From contig NZ_JAZIFY010000001.1 in assembly GCF_036634195.1 (NCBI RefSeq), forward strand, positions 6,148,501-6,212,500: a stretch of 64,000 nucleotides of DNA, written 5' to 3'. Of this stretch, positions 1-10,120 are shown one piece after another (position 1 is the stretch's first letter; every line of letters starts with the position of its first letter). Both the position numbers and the translations under genes were made by a program. Under the pieces are notes generated by a model. That model was not told where the DNA came from and did no database searches. It worked only from the letters and a program-made list of their open reading frames with translations. Origin of the DNA: Streptomyces sp. P9-A4. Its GTDB lineage: Bacteria; Actinomycetota; Actinomycetes; Streptomycetales; Streptomycetaceae.

Positions 1-1
1 C

Positions 2-34
2 ACCCGGTACGACATCGTCCACGCGGACCGGTGA
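2..34 (+). CDS. C-terminal end of an upstream gene (partial)
   Basis: The first bases read in one frame as TRYDIVHADR followed by TGA. Every codon except the stop ends in G or C, as expected of a real Streptomyces gene. Only ten residues are visible, so no function can be given. The gene would run towards the GAF-LuxR regulator, which lies on the other strand, making the two convergent. Coding status is an inference from codon use alone. Confidence 0.4.
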   Translation, partial: TRYDIVHADR

Positions 35-132
35 CGAGACGCCGGGCATGCCGGCGGCGCACGTCGGCGCGGCACTGCCCGGCCCCGGCCCGCGACGACC
101 GGGATTCGCCCCGGCTCCCCCCGCCCCGACCC

Positions 133-948
133 TTACGGCAGCGCCCCCGCCCGCCGCGCCGCCACCACCGCCTCCATCCGCGTATGCGCGCCCAGCTTCC
201 TCATCGCCGAGCGGAGGTAGCCCTTCACCGTTTCCGGGCGGAGGCCCAGGCGGTCGGCCGCCGTCGCGTTCGTCGCGCCGGAGGCCACCGCTGCCAGGAC
301 GTCCGTCTCGCGTGGGGTCAGGGAGACGCCGGGGGTCGTGGGAGCCGCGCCCGAGGCCGATTCGAGGCGGCCGCAGACGGCCAGGAGGCGGTCCCGTAGG
401 CCGGGGTCGACCACCTGGGGGGCCAGTTCGCGCAGCTCCCCGTACGCCTGGCGGACCTCCTCCCAGGAAGGTCCGGGGGCCGGCGGCGCGGGCAGTTGCC
501 GAGCCTGGTCCCGTACCGCGAGGGCCTGCTCGACATCGCGGGCCGCCGCCATCGCCGCGTCGAACACGCGCTCGCCGATCGGCAGGGACTCGCGCAGCGC
601 CCCGTACAGCACGCCACGCACCTTGCGCCGTACGACGACGGGGACGGCGATCACCGAGCGCAGGCCCTCCGCCGAGACCGGGAGGTCGTACTCGTGGGTG
701 ATGTGCCGCGCCGACCGGTAGTCCGTGACCGCGCACGGCCGCGACAGCGCCAGGCACTTCCCGCCCAGGCCAGAGCCGGCCGAGATCGCGAGGCCGCACA
801 GCGCGGGCGTCACCGCCCCGCTCAGCTCGGCGATCCGCATCGTGCGGCCCTCCTGGAGCAGTCCGCCGAAGACGACGGGCAGCCCGCTGGCGCGCCGCAG
901 CCGCAGCAGCGCCGTACGCAGCTCCACCGTTTCCATCCGCTCGGACAC
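133..948 (-). CDS. GAF-domain LuxR-family transcriptional regulator
   Basis: This 271-residue protein has an N-terminal GAF-like sensory region (about residues 5-140, including the stretch RSVIAVPVVVRRKVRGVLYG) and a C-terminal LuxR-type helix-turn-helix (about 208-265) with the typical LTPRETDVLAAVASG and ETVKGYLRSAMRKLGA segments. Such proteins bind a small ligand in the GAF domain and act as DNA-binding activators in the cytoplasm. There is no receiver domain, so it is not a classical response regulator. It is divergent from the two acyl-CoA synthetase genes, with 91 bases between the start codons holding two palindromes, so control of those genes and of itself is the simplest inference. 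The ligand cannot be read from sequence. Confidence 0.85.
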   Translation of the reverse strand: MSERMETVELRTALLRLRRASGLPVVFGGLLQEGRTMRIAELSGAVTPALCGLAISAGSGLGGKCLALSRPCAVTDYRSARHITHEYDLPVSAEGLRSVIAVPVVVRRKVRGVLYGALRESLPIGERVFDAAMAAARDVEQALAVRDQARQLPAPPAPGPSWEEVRQAYGELRELAPQVVDPGLRDRLLAVCGRLESASGAAPTTPGVSLTPRETDVLAAVASGATNATAADRLGLRPETVKGYLRSAMRKLGAHTRMEAVVAARRAGALP

Positions 949-963
949 GGAACCACTCCTTCA

Positions 964-996
964 CCCCCGAACGGGGGTAGTGAGACCTGGGTCACT
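964..996. promoter_or_regulatory. Palindromes in the divergent regulator/synthetase promoter
   Basis: Two inverted repeats sit side by side between the GAF-LuxR gene and the acyl-CoA synthetases: CCCCCG-AA-CGGGGG at 964-977 and AGTGA-N8-TCACT at 979-996. Their position suits operators for the LuxR-type protein, but neither matches a consensus I can name. Confidence 0.4.
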
Positions 997-1039
997 GATT
1001 ACACGATGTCCGGGACCGGTCCCGCAATGAGGAGGACGC

Positions 1040-2725
1040 ATGACGGCTACCAGCGCGACCAGCGCGACGGAGAGGTTCCGGGCCGCCCGGGACTTCCTGC
1101 TCCAGTACCGCGAGGACTACGAGACGGCCTACGAGGGCTTCGCCTGGCCCCGGTCCGACCGGTTCAACTGGGCGCTCGACTGGTTCGACGTCATCGCCGA
1201 GGGCAACGACCGGACCGCCCTGCACCTCGTCGAGGAGGACGGCTCCGAGACGAAGGTCGGCTTCGCCGAGATGTCCGCCCGCTCCAACCGGGTCGCGAAC
1301 TGGCTGCGGGCCCAGGGCGTCCGCGCGGGCGACCGGATCGTCGTCATGCTCGGCAACCAGGCCGAGCTGTGGGAGACCGCGCTCGCCGCGATGAAGCTGC
1401 GCGCCGTCCTCATCCCCGCCACCCCGCTCCTCGGCCCCGCCGACCTGCGGGACCGCGTCGAGCGGGGGCGGGCCCGGCATGTCATCGTGCGCGCCGAGGA
1501 CACCGCGAAGTTCGACGACGTCCCCGGGGACTACACACGGATCGCGGTCGGCGGCGACGGGGTGAGCTGGCTGGGCTACGAGCACGCCGCCGACGAGTCG
1601 GACGTGTTCGAGCCCGACGGCGTCACCCTCGCCGACGACACCCTGATGCTGTACTTCACCTCCGGCACGACCGCCCGGCCCAAACTGGTCGAGCACACCC
1701 ACACCTCGTACCCCGTCGGCCACCTCTCGACGATGTACTGGATCGGCCTCGAGCCCGGCGACGTGCACCTCAACATCTCCTCGCCCGGCTGGGCCAAGCA
1801 CGCCTGGTCCAACCTCTTCGCGCCGTGGAACGCGGAGGCGACCGTCTTCATCCACAACTACACGCGCTTCGACCCGGCCCGGCTGATGGACGAGATGGAC
1901 CGGAACGGCGTCACCAGCTTCTGCGCCCCGCCGACCGTGTGGCGGATGCTGATCCAGGCCGACCTGAGCCAGCTCAAGACCCCGCCGCGCGAGGTCGTCG
2001 CCGCCGGTGAACCCCTGAACCCCGAGGTCATCGAGTCGGTACGGCGTGCCTGGGGCGTCACCATCCGGGACGGCTTCGGCCAGACCGAGACCGCCGTCCA
2101 GGTCTCCAACAGCCCCGGCCAGCGCCTCAAGGAGGGCTCCATGGGGCGCCCGAGCCCCGGCTTCCGGGTCACCCTCGTCGACCCGGTGAGCGGCCGGCCG
2201 GACGTGGAGGAGGGCGAGATCTGTCTCGACCTGTCCGCCAACCCGGTGGGCCTGATGACCGGCTACCACGGCGACCCGGAGCGCACGGCGGAGGCGATGG
2301 CGGGCGGCTACTACCGCACCGGCGACATCGGCTCCCGGGACGCCGACGGCTACATCACGTACATCGGGCGCGCCGACGACGTGTTCAAGGCCTCCGACTA
2401 CAAGATCAGCCCCTTCGAGCTGGAGAGCGCCCTCCTGGAGCACGAGGCCGTCGCCGAGGCGGCCGTCGTCCCCGCGCCCGACCCGCTGCGGCTCGCCGTC
2501 CCGAAGGCGTACGTCGTCCTCGCGGCGGGCTGGGAGCCGAACGCGGAGACCGCGAAGGTCCTCTTCGCCCACTCGCGCGAGGTCCTCGCCCCGTACAAGC
2601 GCGTCCGGCGCATCGAGTTCGCCGAGCTGCCCAAGACCGTCTCCGGAAAGATCCGGCGCGTGGAGCTGCGCAGGCTCACCGCCGAGGGCGGCGGCACGGA
2701 GTACGCGGAAGGGGACCTCGCATGA
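1040..2725 (+). CDS. AMP-forming acyl-CoA synthetase (medium-chain/ACSM-like)
   Basis: This 561-residue adenylate-forming enzyme should activate a carboxylic acid with ATP and CoA. The phosphate-binding loop reads [17 protein letters not shown], the hinge region [20 protein letters not shown], and the C-terminal catalytic lysine lies in [12 protein letters not shown]. The stretch [17 protein letters not shown] is typical of medium-chain acyl-CoA synthetases. The start is ATG behind the purine-rich GAGGAGG at about 1027-1034. Its last codons overlap the next synthetase gene by four bases, so the two are co-translated. The divergent GAF-LuxR protein is the likely regulator. The acyl substrate is not determinable here. 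Confidence 0.88.
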   Translation: MTATSATSATERFRAARDFLLQYREDYETAYEGFAWPRSDRFNWALDWFDVIAEGNDRTALHLVEEDGSETKVGFAEMSARSNRVANWLRAQGVRAGDRIVVMLGNQAELWETALAAMKLRAVLIPATPLLGPADLRDRVERGRARHVIVRAEDTAKFDDVPGDYTRIAVGGDGVSWLGYEHAADESDVFEPDGVTLADDTLMLYFTSGTTARPKLVEHTHTSYPVGHLSTMYWIGLEPGDVHLNISSPGWAKHAWSNLFAPWNAEATVFIHNYTRFDPARLMDEMDRNGVTSFCAPPTVWRMLIQADLSQLKTPPREVVAAGEPLNPEVIESVRRAWGVTIRDGFGQTETAVQVSNSPGQRLKEGSMGRPSPGFRVTLVDPVSGRPDVEEGEICLDLSANPVGLMTGYHGDPERTAEAMAGGYYRTGDIGSRDADGYITYIGRADDVFKASDYKISPFELESALLEHEAVAEAAVVPAPDPLRLAVPKAYVVLAAGWEPNAETAKVLFAHSREVLAPYKRVRRIEFAELPKTVSGKIRRVELRRLTAEGGGTEYAEGDLA

Positions 2726-4329
2726 GCGCCGCCGGGGAACTCGCCTACGCCCACGGGGTGTCGGGGACACCGCTCCTGGGCGACACCATCGGCGCCAACC
2801 TGCACCGGGCGGTCACCGCCTGGCCGGAGCGCGAGGCGCTCGTCGACGTGCCGACGGGCCGGCGCTGGACGTACGCCCAACTCGGCGAGGATGTCGACCG
2901 GTTGGCGGGGTCGCTGCTCGGCAGCGGGGTCCGCAAGGGTGACCGGGTCGGCATCTGGGCGGTGAACTGCGCCGAGTGGGTGCTCGTCCAGTACGCCACC
3001 GCCCGCATCGGCGCGGTCATGGTCAACATCAACCCGGCCTACCGCTCCCACGAGTTGGCGTACGTCCTCCGGCAGGCGGGCATCAGCCTGCTGTTCGCCT
3101 CGCTCGCCCACAAGACCAGCGACTACCGGTCGATGGTCGAGGAAGTCGCAGGAGAATGCCCGGAGTTGAGGGAGGCGGTCTACTTCGGCGACCCCGGCTG
3201 GGACGCCTTCCTCGCGCGTACGCCGGGGGAGCTGAGACCGGAGCCGCTGTCCTGCGACGAGCCCGTCAACATCCAGTACACCTCGGGGACGACGGGCTTC
3301 CCCAAGGGGGCCACCCTCTCCCACCACAACATCCTCAACAACGGTTACTTCGTGGGCGAGATGATCGCCTACAGCGAGCAGGACCGGATCTGCATCCCGG
3401 TGCCCTTCTACCACTGCTTCGGCATGGTGATGGGGAACCTGGCGGCGACCTCGCACGGCGCCTGCATGGTGATCCCCGCGCCGTCGTTCGACCCGGCGGC
3501 CACCCTCCGGGCCGTCCAGGAGGAGCGCTGCACCTCGCTGTACGGGGTGCCGACGATGTTCATCGCGGAACTGAACCTCCCCGACTTCGCCGCGTACGAC
3601 CTCTCCACCCTCCGCACCGGCATCATGGCGGGTTCGCCGTGCCCGGTGGAGGTGATGAAGCGGGTGGTCGCCGAGATGAACATGGCGGAGGTGTCGATCT
3701 GTTACGGCATGACCGAGACCTCGCCCGTCTCCACCCAGACCCGCCGCGACGACGACCTGGAACGCCGCACGGGCACCGTCGGCCGGGTCATGCCGCACGT
3801 CGAGGTCAAGGTCGTCGACCCGGCGACCGGCCTGACCGTGGAACGCGGCGCCGCGGGCGAGCTGTGCACCCGGGGCTACAGCGTGATGCTCGGCTACTGG
3901 GAGGAGCCGGAGAAGACCGCCGAGGCGATCGACTCCGGCCGCTGGATGCACACGGGCGACCTGGCGGTGATGCGGGACGACGGCTACGTCCAGATCGTCG
4001 GCCGCATCAAGGACATGATCATCCGGGGCGGGGAGAACGTGTACCCGCGCGAGATCGAGGAGTTCCTCTACGGGCACCCCGCGATCGCCGACGTCCAGGT
4101 GGTGGGCGTCCCCGACGAGCGCTACGGCGAGGAGATCCTGGCCTGCGTCATCCCGCGCGACCCGGCCGCCCCACCGACCCTCGACGACATCACCGCCTTC
4201 TGCCGCGACCGCCTCGCCCACTACAAGATCCCCCGCAGGGTGGAGATCCTCGCGGAGTTCCCGATGACGGTGAGCGGGAAGGTACGGAAGGTGGAACTGC
4301 GGCAGAGGTACGGGGAGGACAGGCCGTAG
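2722..4329 (+). CDS. Fatty-acyl-CoA synthetase, FadD-like
   Basis: This 535-residue enzyme is a second member of the ANL superfamily. It has the full phosphate loop [18 protein letters not shown], the motif YGMTETSP, the hinge [16 protein letters not shown] and the catalytic lysine in [12 protein letters not shown], all usual for fatty-acyl-CoA synthetases of beta-oxidation or lipid activation. It begins at an ATGA overlap with the preceding synthetase, so both are made from one transcript. Two different synthetases in tandem suggest that one organic acid route or two chain-length classes are switched on together; that is inference. Confidence 0.88.
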   Translation: MSAAGELAYAHGVSGTPLLGDTIGANLHRAVTAWPEREALVDVPTGRRWTYAQLGEDVDRLAGSLLGSGVRKGDRVGIWAVNCAEWVLVQYATARIGAVMVNINPAYRSHELAYVLRQAGISLLFASLAHKTSDYRSMVEEVAGECPELREAVYFGDPGWDAFLARTPGELRPEPLSCDEPVNIQYTSGTTGFPKGATLSHHNILNNGYFVGEMIAYSEQDRICIPVPFYHCFGMVMGNLAATSHGACMVIPAPSFDPAATLRAVQEERCTSLYGVPTMFIAELNLPDFAAYDLSTLRTGIMAGSPCPVEVMKRVVAEMNMAEVSICYGMTETSPVSTQTRRDDDLERRTGTVGRVMPHVEVKVVDPATGLTVERGAAGELCTRGYSVMLGYWEEPEKTAEAIDSGRWMHTGDLAVMRDDGYVQIVGRIKDMIIRGGENVYPREIEEFLYGHPAIADVQVVGVPDERYGEEILACVIPRDPAAPPTLDDITAFCRDRLAHYKIPRRVEILAEFPMTVSGKVRKVELRQRYGEDRP

Positions 4330-4465
4330 GAGGCTCCCGGGCTGGACCGCCGCGCGGCTGGACGAGGTGCGACCGGGGGGCCACCCGGCCGGACGACCGC
4401 CCGGCCAGGCGGCCCCCCGGTCGGACGACCGCCCGGCCAGCGGCCACCCGGTCGGAGGACAGGCC

Positions 4466-4981
4466 CTAGACGACCTCCCGGCGCATGCACACGCGGGGCC
4501 AGACCGAGAGGCCGTGGGCCGCTTCCGCCCGGCTGATCGCCCGCAGGCCCTCCGTAAGGGCAGGGTCGGAGTCGGTGAGCGGGCGGAAGCCGAGGCGCGA
4601 GTAGTACGGGGCGTTCCACGGCACCTCGGTGAACGTCGTCAGGGTCAGTGCCACCAGGCCCTGTTCCCCGGCGCTCGCCGCCAGGTGCTCGATCAACGCC
4701 CGGCCGACGCCCCGGCGCGCGGCGTCCGGATGCACCGACACCTGCTCGATGTGGGCGGCGCCGTCGACGGTGTCGGTCAGCAGATACGCGACCGGGCGGT
4801 CGGCGGCGTCCACCGCCACCCACGCCCGGCCGGCACGGCGGTAGGACTCCAGGACGTCCAGGGGCAGCGGGTCGTCGTCCGCGATCGCTGCCATCCCGAG
4901 GGTGCGGAACGGCTCGCCCGCCGCCCGTTCGATGTCCTGGAGCAGCGGGAGTTCGGCCGGTACGGCCGCTCTGATGCGCAT
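4466..4981 (-). CDS. GNAT family N-acetyltransferase
   Basis: This is a 171-residue protein starting at the ATG of MRIRAAVPAELPLLQDIE; an in-frame upstream ATG at 5032 is possible, but the added residues do not look like the family. The acetyl-CoA-binding segment VHPDAARRGVGRALIEHLAA carries the GNAT Q/RxxGxG/A motif, and the later PYYSRLGFRPL fits motif B. These enzymes transfer acetyl groups from acetyl-CoA to amines in the cytoplasm; the acceptor is unknown. It is convergent with the acyl-CoA synthetases. The bases 4330-4465 between them hold repeated GC-rich segments of the form CGGACGACCGCCCGGCC. Confidence 0.85.
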   Translation of the reverse strand: MRIRAAVPAELPLLQDIERAAGEPFRTLGMAAIADDDPLPLDVLESYRRAGRAWVAVDAADRPVAYLLTDTVDGAAHIEQVSVHPDAARRGVGRALIEHLAASAGEQGLVALTLTTFTEVPWNAPYYSRLGFRPLTDSDPALTEGLRAISRAEAAHGLSVWPRVCMRREVV

Positions 4982-5000
4982 ACGACAGTATGGCGCGGCC

Positions 5001-5792
5001 TCACCGCCGGCCGTCGCCCGAATCCGGTCCACGGTTTCCCGGAGGCCGGTTCCGGTCCACCTCCCCGGGCCGGTCCAGCAGCCCGCCGTCCCGCGAGAAA
5101 CGCGGCAGGAACAGCGCGAGCGCCGGATCGCCGTACAGCGCCACGTACAGCTGGACCAGCCACCCGTCCGTCACCTCGCGTCGGTGCGCGGGCAGCGGAT
5201 ACCGCTCCCGCAGCCCGGCGAGGAGGTGCCGCGCCGCCGGGGTCGCCGGTGGCAGCCGCAGCAGTACGACCGCCAGGAGCACCGGCACCGTCCCCGTCAC
5301 GAGCGCCACCGACGGACCGGCTCCCGGCGCGCCCGTCGCGTACGCCCCCGCCGCCACCGTCAGCGGGACGCAGCCGAGCAGCGCCCTCGCCGTCCACAGC
5401 CGCACCGGCCGCAGCAACAGCCCCGCCCCGCGCAGCTCCCCGCGCAGCGCGTCCACCGCCCGCCGCGCCTCGGGACGCACCACGAGGTCCCGTAGCGGGA
5501 ACGCCCGGTGGAGCGCCCCGTGCACGCCCAACTGCACGGGGTCCCGGGTCCGGCCGGGACCGCCGTTGGCCCGAATCGTATGTTTGCGGCCCGCCGCGAC
5601 CGCTCCGCGCTGGTGCAGTGCCACCAGCGCCACGGTGACGGCCGCCCGCCGTCCGCCCCGCAGCAGCGCGAGGGCCTGCGGAGGAGGCGGATCGTCCGTT
5701 CCGCTTTCCCGGCTGCGCGTTCGCAACAGCACGGCGCCGAGCAGCAGTTGCCCGCAGGCCGCTCCGATGAACCACCACATCGCCGTCGGCAT
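5001..5792 (-). CDS. TIGR04222-type membrane protein
   Basis: This 263-residue protein begins MPTAMWWFIGAACGQLLLG, a membrane segment at the very N-terminus. Next comes the recurring TIGR04222-type stretch ALLRGGRRAAVTVALVALHQRG, then a soluble part and two further hydrophobic segments (about residues 130-180). Proteins of this family are common in Streptomyces, are membrane-anchored, and have no established function. A longer in-frame reading to 6572 was rejected because it overlaps the clear zinc-ribbon gene and its composition is that of an antisense shadow. It is followed 19 bases later by the acetyltransferase on the same strand. Confidence 0.75.
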   Translation of the reverse strand: MPTAMWWFIGAACGQLLLGAVLLRTRSRESGTDDPPPPQALALLRGGRRAAVTVALVALHQRGAVAAGRKHTIRANGGPGRTRDPVQLGVHGALHRAFPLRDLVVRPEARRAVDALRGELRGAGLLLRPVRLWTARALLGCVPLTVAAGAYATGAPGAGPSVALVTGTVPVLLAVVLLRLPPATPAARHLLAGLRERYPLPAHRREVTDGWLVQLYVALYGDPALALFLPRFSRDGGLLDRPGEVDRNRPPGNRGPDSGDGRR

Positions 5793-5860
5793 GACGCCCA
5801 CCCCCGAGGGTGTTCTGCCCGGGAGAGCGTGATCGTCACGCGTGAATGGCCGGATCCGGA

Positions 5861-7000
5861 TCAGGCGCCGCCCGCCGCCAGCTCGTCGGCGGCGTTGTTC
5901 ACCGGCTGCGGGGTGCCGGTCAGGTCGAGCACGAAGAGCGGCAGCCCGATCTCGGCGGCGCGCGAACGTGCCTCCGGGGTGTAGCCCGCCAGCGAGAAGA
6001 AGACACTCACGGCGGATGCGCTGAGCCCGTTGAGCCACAGGCACTCGATCACCCGCAGCCCTGTGGGCCGGGTGCTCGGGTCGACCTGCGCGACGAGCCC
6101 CGGCGCCCGCAGATCCACCCCGGACGCAGGCCGGTCCTCGGGCTGCACCACGTCCCGGAAGCCGAGCCAGCGCAGATACCCGGCCGCCGCGGCGACCGCG
6201 TCCCGCGAGGTCCGGATGGTCACGGGCCGGAAGGCGCCGCGCACCGGAGCGGGCCGCGGGGCGGTGGGCGGCAGCGGGATGTGCGCGGGGTAGCGCTCGG
6301 CGAACGTCCGGGGCGGGGCGACTCGGGGCGGCCGGGCGGGGTCGGACCCGGACTCGGGGCCGGGCTGTGACCCGGACCCCGACCCGGAACCCGTACGGGC
6401 TGCGCCGGGAGCGGGTCCGGCAGCGGTCGGGCCCCCGGTCGTACCCCCGGATATGTCCCCGGATATGCCCCCGGTCGTACCCGCGGCGCCGGAGGAACCC
6501 GATGTGCCGGGCGTACCGGACGCTCCACCCGCGCGCGCGTCGCGCCTGTTCCCGGGGCCCGGCCCGAACCACTCCGAGCCGGTCGCTCTCGCCGCCCGGC
6601 CGGCGGTCCCGGCCCCGGGCGTACCGGTGGCAGCGCCCGTACCCGTACCCGTATCAGTAAGAGATCCCGTACCCGTACGGGATCCCGACCCCGAGTCCGA
6701 GTGGGGACTCGTCCCCGGCTCCGCTCCCTCCTCCATGGCCCGTACCGGCACCCGCAGTACCGTCCCGCACGGGCAGCCCACCTCCGGGTGCGGCCAGTCG
6801 TCCTCGCGCCCGCAGGCTCCGCAGCGGACCGCGACCCATGCGTCCGTCCAGTTGCGGTGCGTGATCGGTTCCGCCGTCGCGCCGGCCGTCACCGGCGGGG
6901 CCACCGGGCTTCCGCACGCGCAGGGAAAGACGGGTGCCGCGTACGCCTGCGTCCGCAGGCACTCCGGGCAGCGCACCGGTACCGACTCGCCCACAACCAT
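5861..7000 (-). CDS. Zinc-ribbon protein with degenerate Mrr-like C-terminus
   Basis: This 379-residue protein starts at [14 protein letters not shown]; another ATG seven codons upstream is possible. Two zinc ribbons are visible: C11/C14/C27/C29 and C60/C63/C76/C78. A long linker rich in Gly, Ser, Thr and Pro (about 90-235) follows. The C-terminal 120 residues look like a restriction-endonuclease fold of the Mrr type: [15 protein letters not shown], then an amphipathic helix, then GLPLFVLDL. In active Mrr nucleases the second motif is Q-x-K; here it is QVD (D307), so the catalytic lysine is missing and nuclease activity is doubtful. Fold assignment is from pattern only. The gene is divergent from gcl. 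Confidence 0.7.
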   Translation of the reverse strand: MVVGESVPVRCPECLRTQAYAAPVFPCACGSPVAPPVTAGATAEPITHRNWTDAWVAVRCGACGREDDWPHPEVGCPCGTVLRVPVRAMEEGAEPGTSPHSDSGSGSRTGTGSLTDTGTGTGAATGTPGAGTAGRAARATGSEWFGPGPGNRRDARAGGASGTPGTSGSSGAAGTTGGISGDISGGTTGGPTAAGPAPGAARTGSGSGSGSQPGPESGSDPARPPRVAPPRTFAERYPAHIPLPPTAPRPAPVRGAFRPVTIRTSRDAVAAAAGYLRWLGFRDVVQPEDRPASGVDLRAPGLVAQVDPSTRPTGLRVIECLWLNGLSASAVSVFFSLAGYTPEARSRAAEIGLPLFVLDLTGTPQPVNNAADELAAGGA

Positions 7001-7099
7001 CCCCCTGTCGCTCGGTCCCATCGTCCACCCATCGGACGCCTGGGGGAGGGTGTTCGGCCACTTCCGTGGGTCCGCGGCAGTCCGTTGCGCGGACCTCTC

Positions 7100-7167
7100 T
7101 TGACGGTTCTCCGGAGCCCGACCTACATTGCTTCCGTATAGCAGAACAGTATTTCCGCATTACGGAA
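7100..7167 (+). promoter_or_regulatory. gcl promoter with paired AllR-type operators
   Basis: A promoter TTGACG (7100-7105), 18-base spacer, TACATT (7124-7129) puts the transcription start near 7136. Two copies of a TTCY-N7-RGAA palindrome follow: TTCCGTATAGCAGAA at 7132-7146 and TTCCGCATTACGGAA at 7153-7167. Their starts are exactly 21 bp apart, two helical turns. The first covers the predicted start site, which fits repression. The same paired arrangement recurs before hyi, malate synthase and allB. Confidence 0.75.
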
Positions 7168-7236
7168 ACAAGCCGTCCGGGCTCCCCGAGCCGACCGGTG
7201 GGCTTGGATCCGCCCGGCCGAAGCAGGAGCACTCCC

Positions 7237-9024
<1,788 letters not shown>

Positions 9025-9043
9025 TCACGGAGCCGTGACGCGG

Positions 9044-9073
9044 CCCCCGCCCCGACGAGCACCGGGGCGGGGG
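9044..9073. terminator. Bidirectional hairpin between gcl and regulator gene
   Basis: A perfect 10-bp inverted repeat, CCCCCGCCCC (9044-9053) and GGGGCGGGGG (9064-9073), has a 10-base loop and lies in the 51 bases between two convergent stop codons. There is no long T tract, which is usual for Streptomyces terminators. Confidence 0.75.
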
Positions 9074-9075
9074 TC

Positions 9076-10050
9076 TCACCCCTTCCGTGCCCGTACGAGC
9101 ACCGCGCCCGCCTCCGTCCACTCGTACAGGACCGAGCGGCCCGCCCGCCCCCGCCGTACGAGCCCGGCGTCGAGCAGCACCTTCAGATGGCGGCCCACCG
9201 AGCCGAGGCCCTGACCGGTGAGCGCCACCAACTGGCTGGTGGACTTGGGCGATTCGAGCCGTACGAGGACCCCGGCGCGCGCCGTTCCGAGCAGCGCGCC
9301 GAGCGCCTCGGGTACGACCGGTCCCGTCGCGTCCGTCAGGGCGCCGGAGCACGCGTACACGATCGCGGACCGTTCCGAGCCCTCCCAGGACACCCAGCCC
9401 TTGTTCGGTGTCACCGGGACGAAGAGCAGCCGGCCGCCGTCGAACCGTCTCGGCGGATACGCGCGGGGGTTGACCTGAAGCCGCCCGTCGCCCAGCCAGC
9501 GCATCTTCCCCGGGCACAGCTCGTCGAGCGCCGCCGCCCAGCCGTCCCGCGCCAGCTGCGCGGTCCGCGCCACCACGTCGGCCTCAAGGACCCGGCGCCG
9601 ACGCGCCCAGTCAGGCAGCACCGTCTCCCGCCACACCCACTCCAGGACGCCGGCGAGCCGGTGCGGCAGGTCCCGCGCCGACCGCAGCGGCTCCGGTACG
9701 GGACCCCCGACGGCGACCTCCAACTGCGGTACGGCGTCGGCGGGTTCGACCACACGGACCGCCTCGACCTCCTCCTCGAACGACCGCTCGCGGTCACCCG
9801 TCGGGGTCGGCGTCAGGAAGTCGGCGTTCCAGGTGGGCCCGATGGCCGCCCGGACGAGCAGTGCGTCGAGCGGTTCGGCGGCCAGCCGGGCCCGGTAGGC
9901 GGGCAGACGGGCGGCCAGCCAGGCCCGCTCGCCCGGGTGGGCGCCGGTCGCCGCGTGCAGGGTCTGGAGCGCGGCGACCGTCTCGGCGAGCGGCGAGACG
10001 ACGAATCTGCTCCCGGCGAGGGAGTCCGTGCCGATCTGCCACCAGCCCAT
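9076..10050 (-). CDS. ArsR-like winged-helix transcriptional regulator
   Basis: This 324-residue protein starts at MGWWQIGTDSLAGSRFVVSP. Its last 80 residues form a winged helix (STSQLVALTGQGLGSVGRHLKVLLDAGLVRRGRAGRSVLYEWTEAG), the ArsR-type arrangement also found in DUF5937-containing actinobacterial regulators. The long N-terminal part has no metal-binding motif that I can see. It is divergent from an MFS transporter with only 70 bases between starts, containing a perfect inverted repeat, so it probably represses the transporter and itself and is relieved by a transported compound. The effector is unknown. Confidence 0.82.
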   Translation of the reverse strand: MGWWQIGTDSLAGSRFVVSPLAETVAALQTLHAATGAHPGERAWLAARLPAYRARLAAEPLDALLVRAAIGPTWNADFLTPTPTGDRERSFEEEVEAVRVVEPADAVPQLEVAVGGPVPEPLRSARDLPHRLAGVLEWVWRETVLPDWARRRRVLEADVVARTAQLARDGWAAALDELCPGKMRWLGDGRLQVNPRAYPPRRFDGGRLLFVPVTPNKGWVSWEGSERSAIVYACSGALTDATGPVVPEALGALLGTARAGVLVRLESPKSTSQLVALTGQGLGSVGRHLKVLLDAGLVRRGRAGRSVLYEWTEAGAVLVRARKG

Positions 10051-10063
10051 ACCGGCCCCCGTC

Positions 10064-10083
10064 GTTTCGCTTCTCCGCGAAAC
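10064..10083. promoter_or_regulatory. Putative operator between regulator and MFS genes
   Basis: GTTTCGC-TTCTCC-GCGAAAC is a perfect 7-bp inverted repeat with a 6-base spacer, in the middle of the 70-base divergent region. It is the obvious binding site for the adjacent winged-helix protein. Confidence 0.6.
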
Positions 10084-10120
10084 AATATCGGGACCCGGGT
10101 CCGCGCCCGAGACTCCCCGC

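Noticed and set aside
992..4221. Long minus-strand frames opposite the two acyl-CoA synthetases
   Set aside because: They have no start with a ribosome-binding site and no domain, and the opposite strand carries full catalytic motifs.
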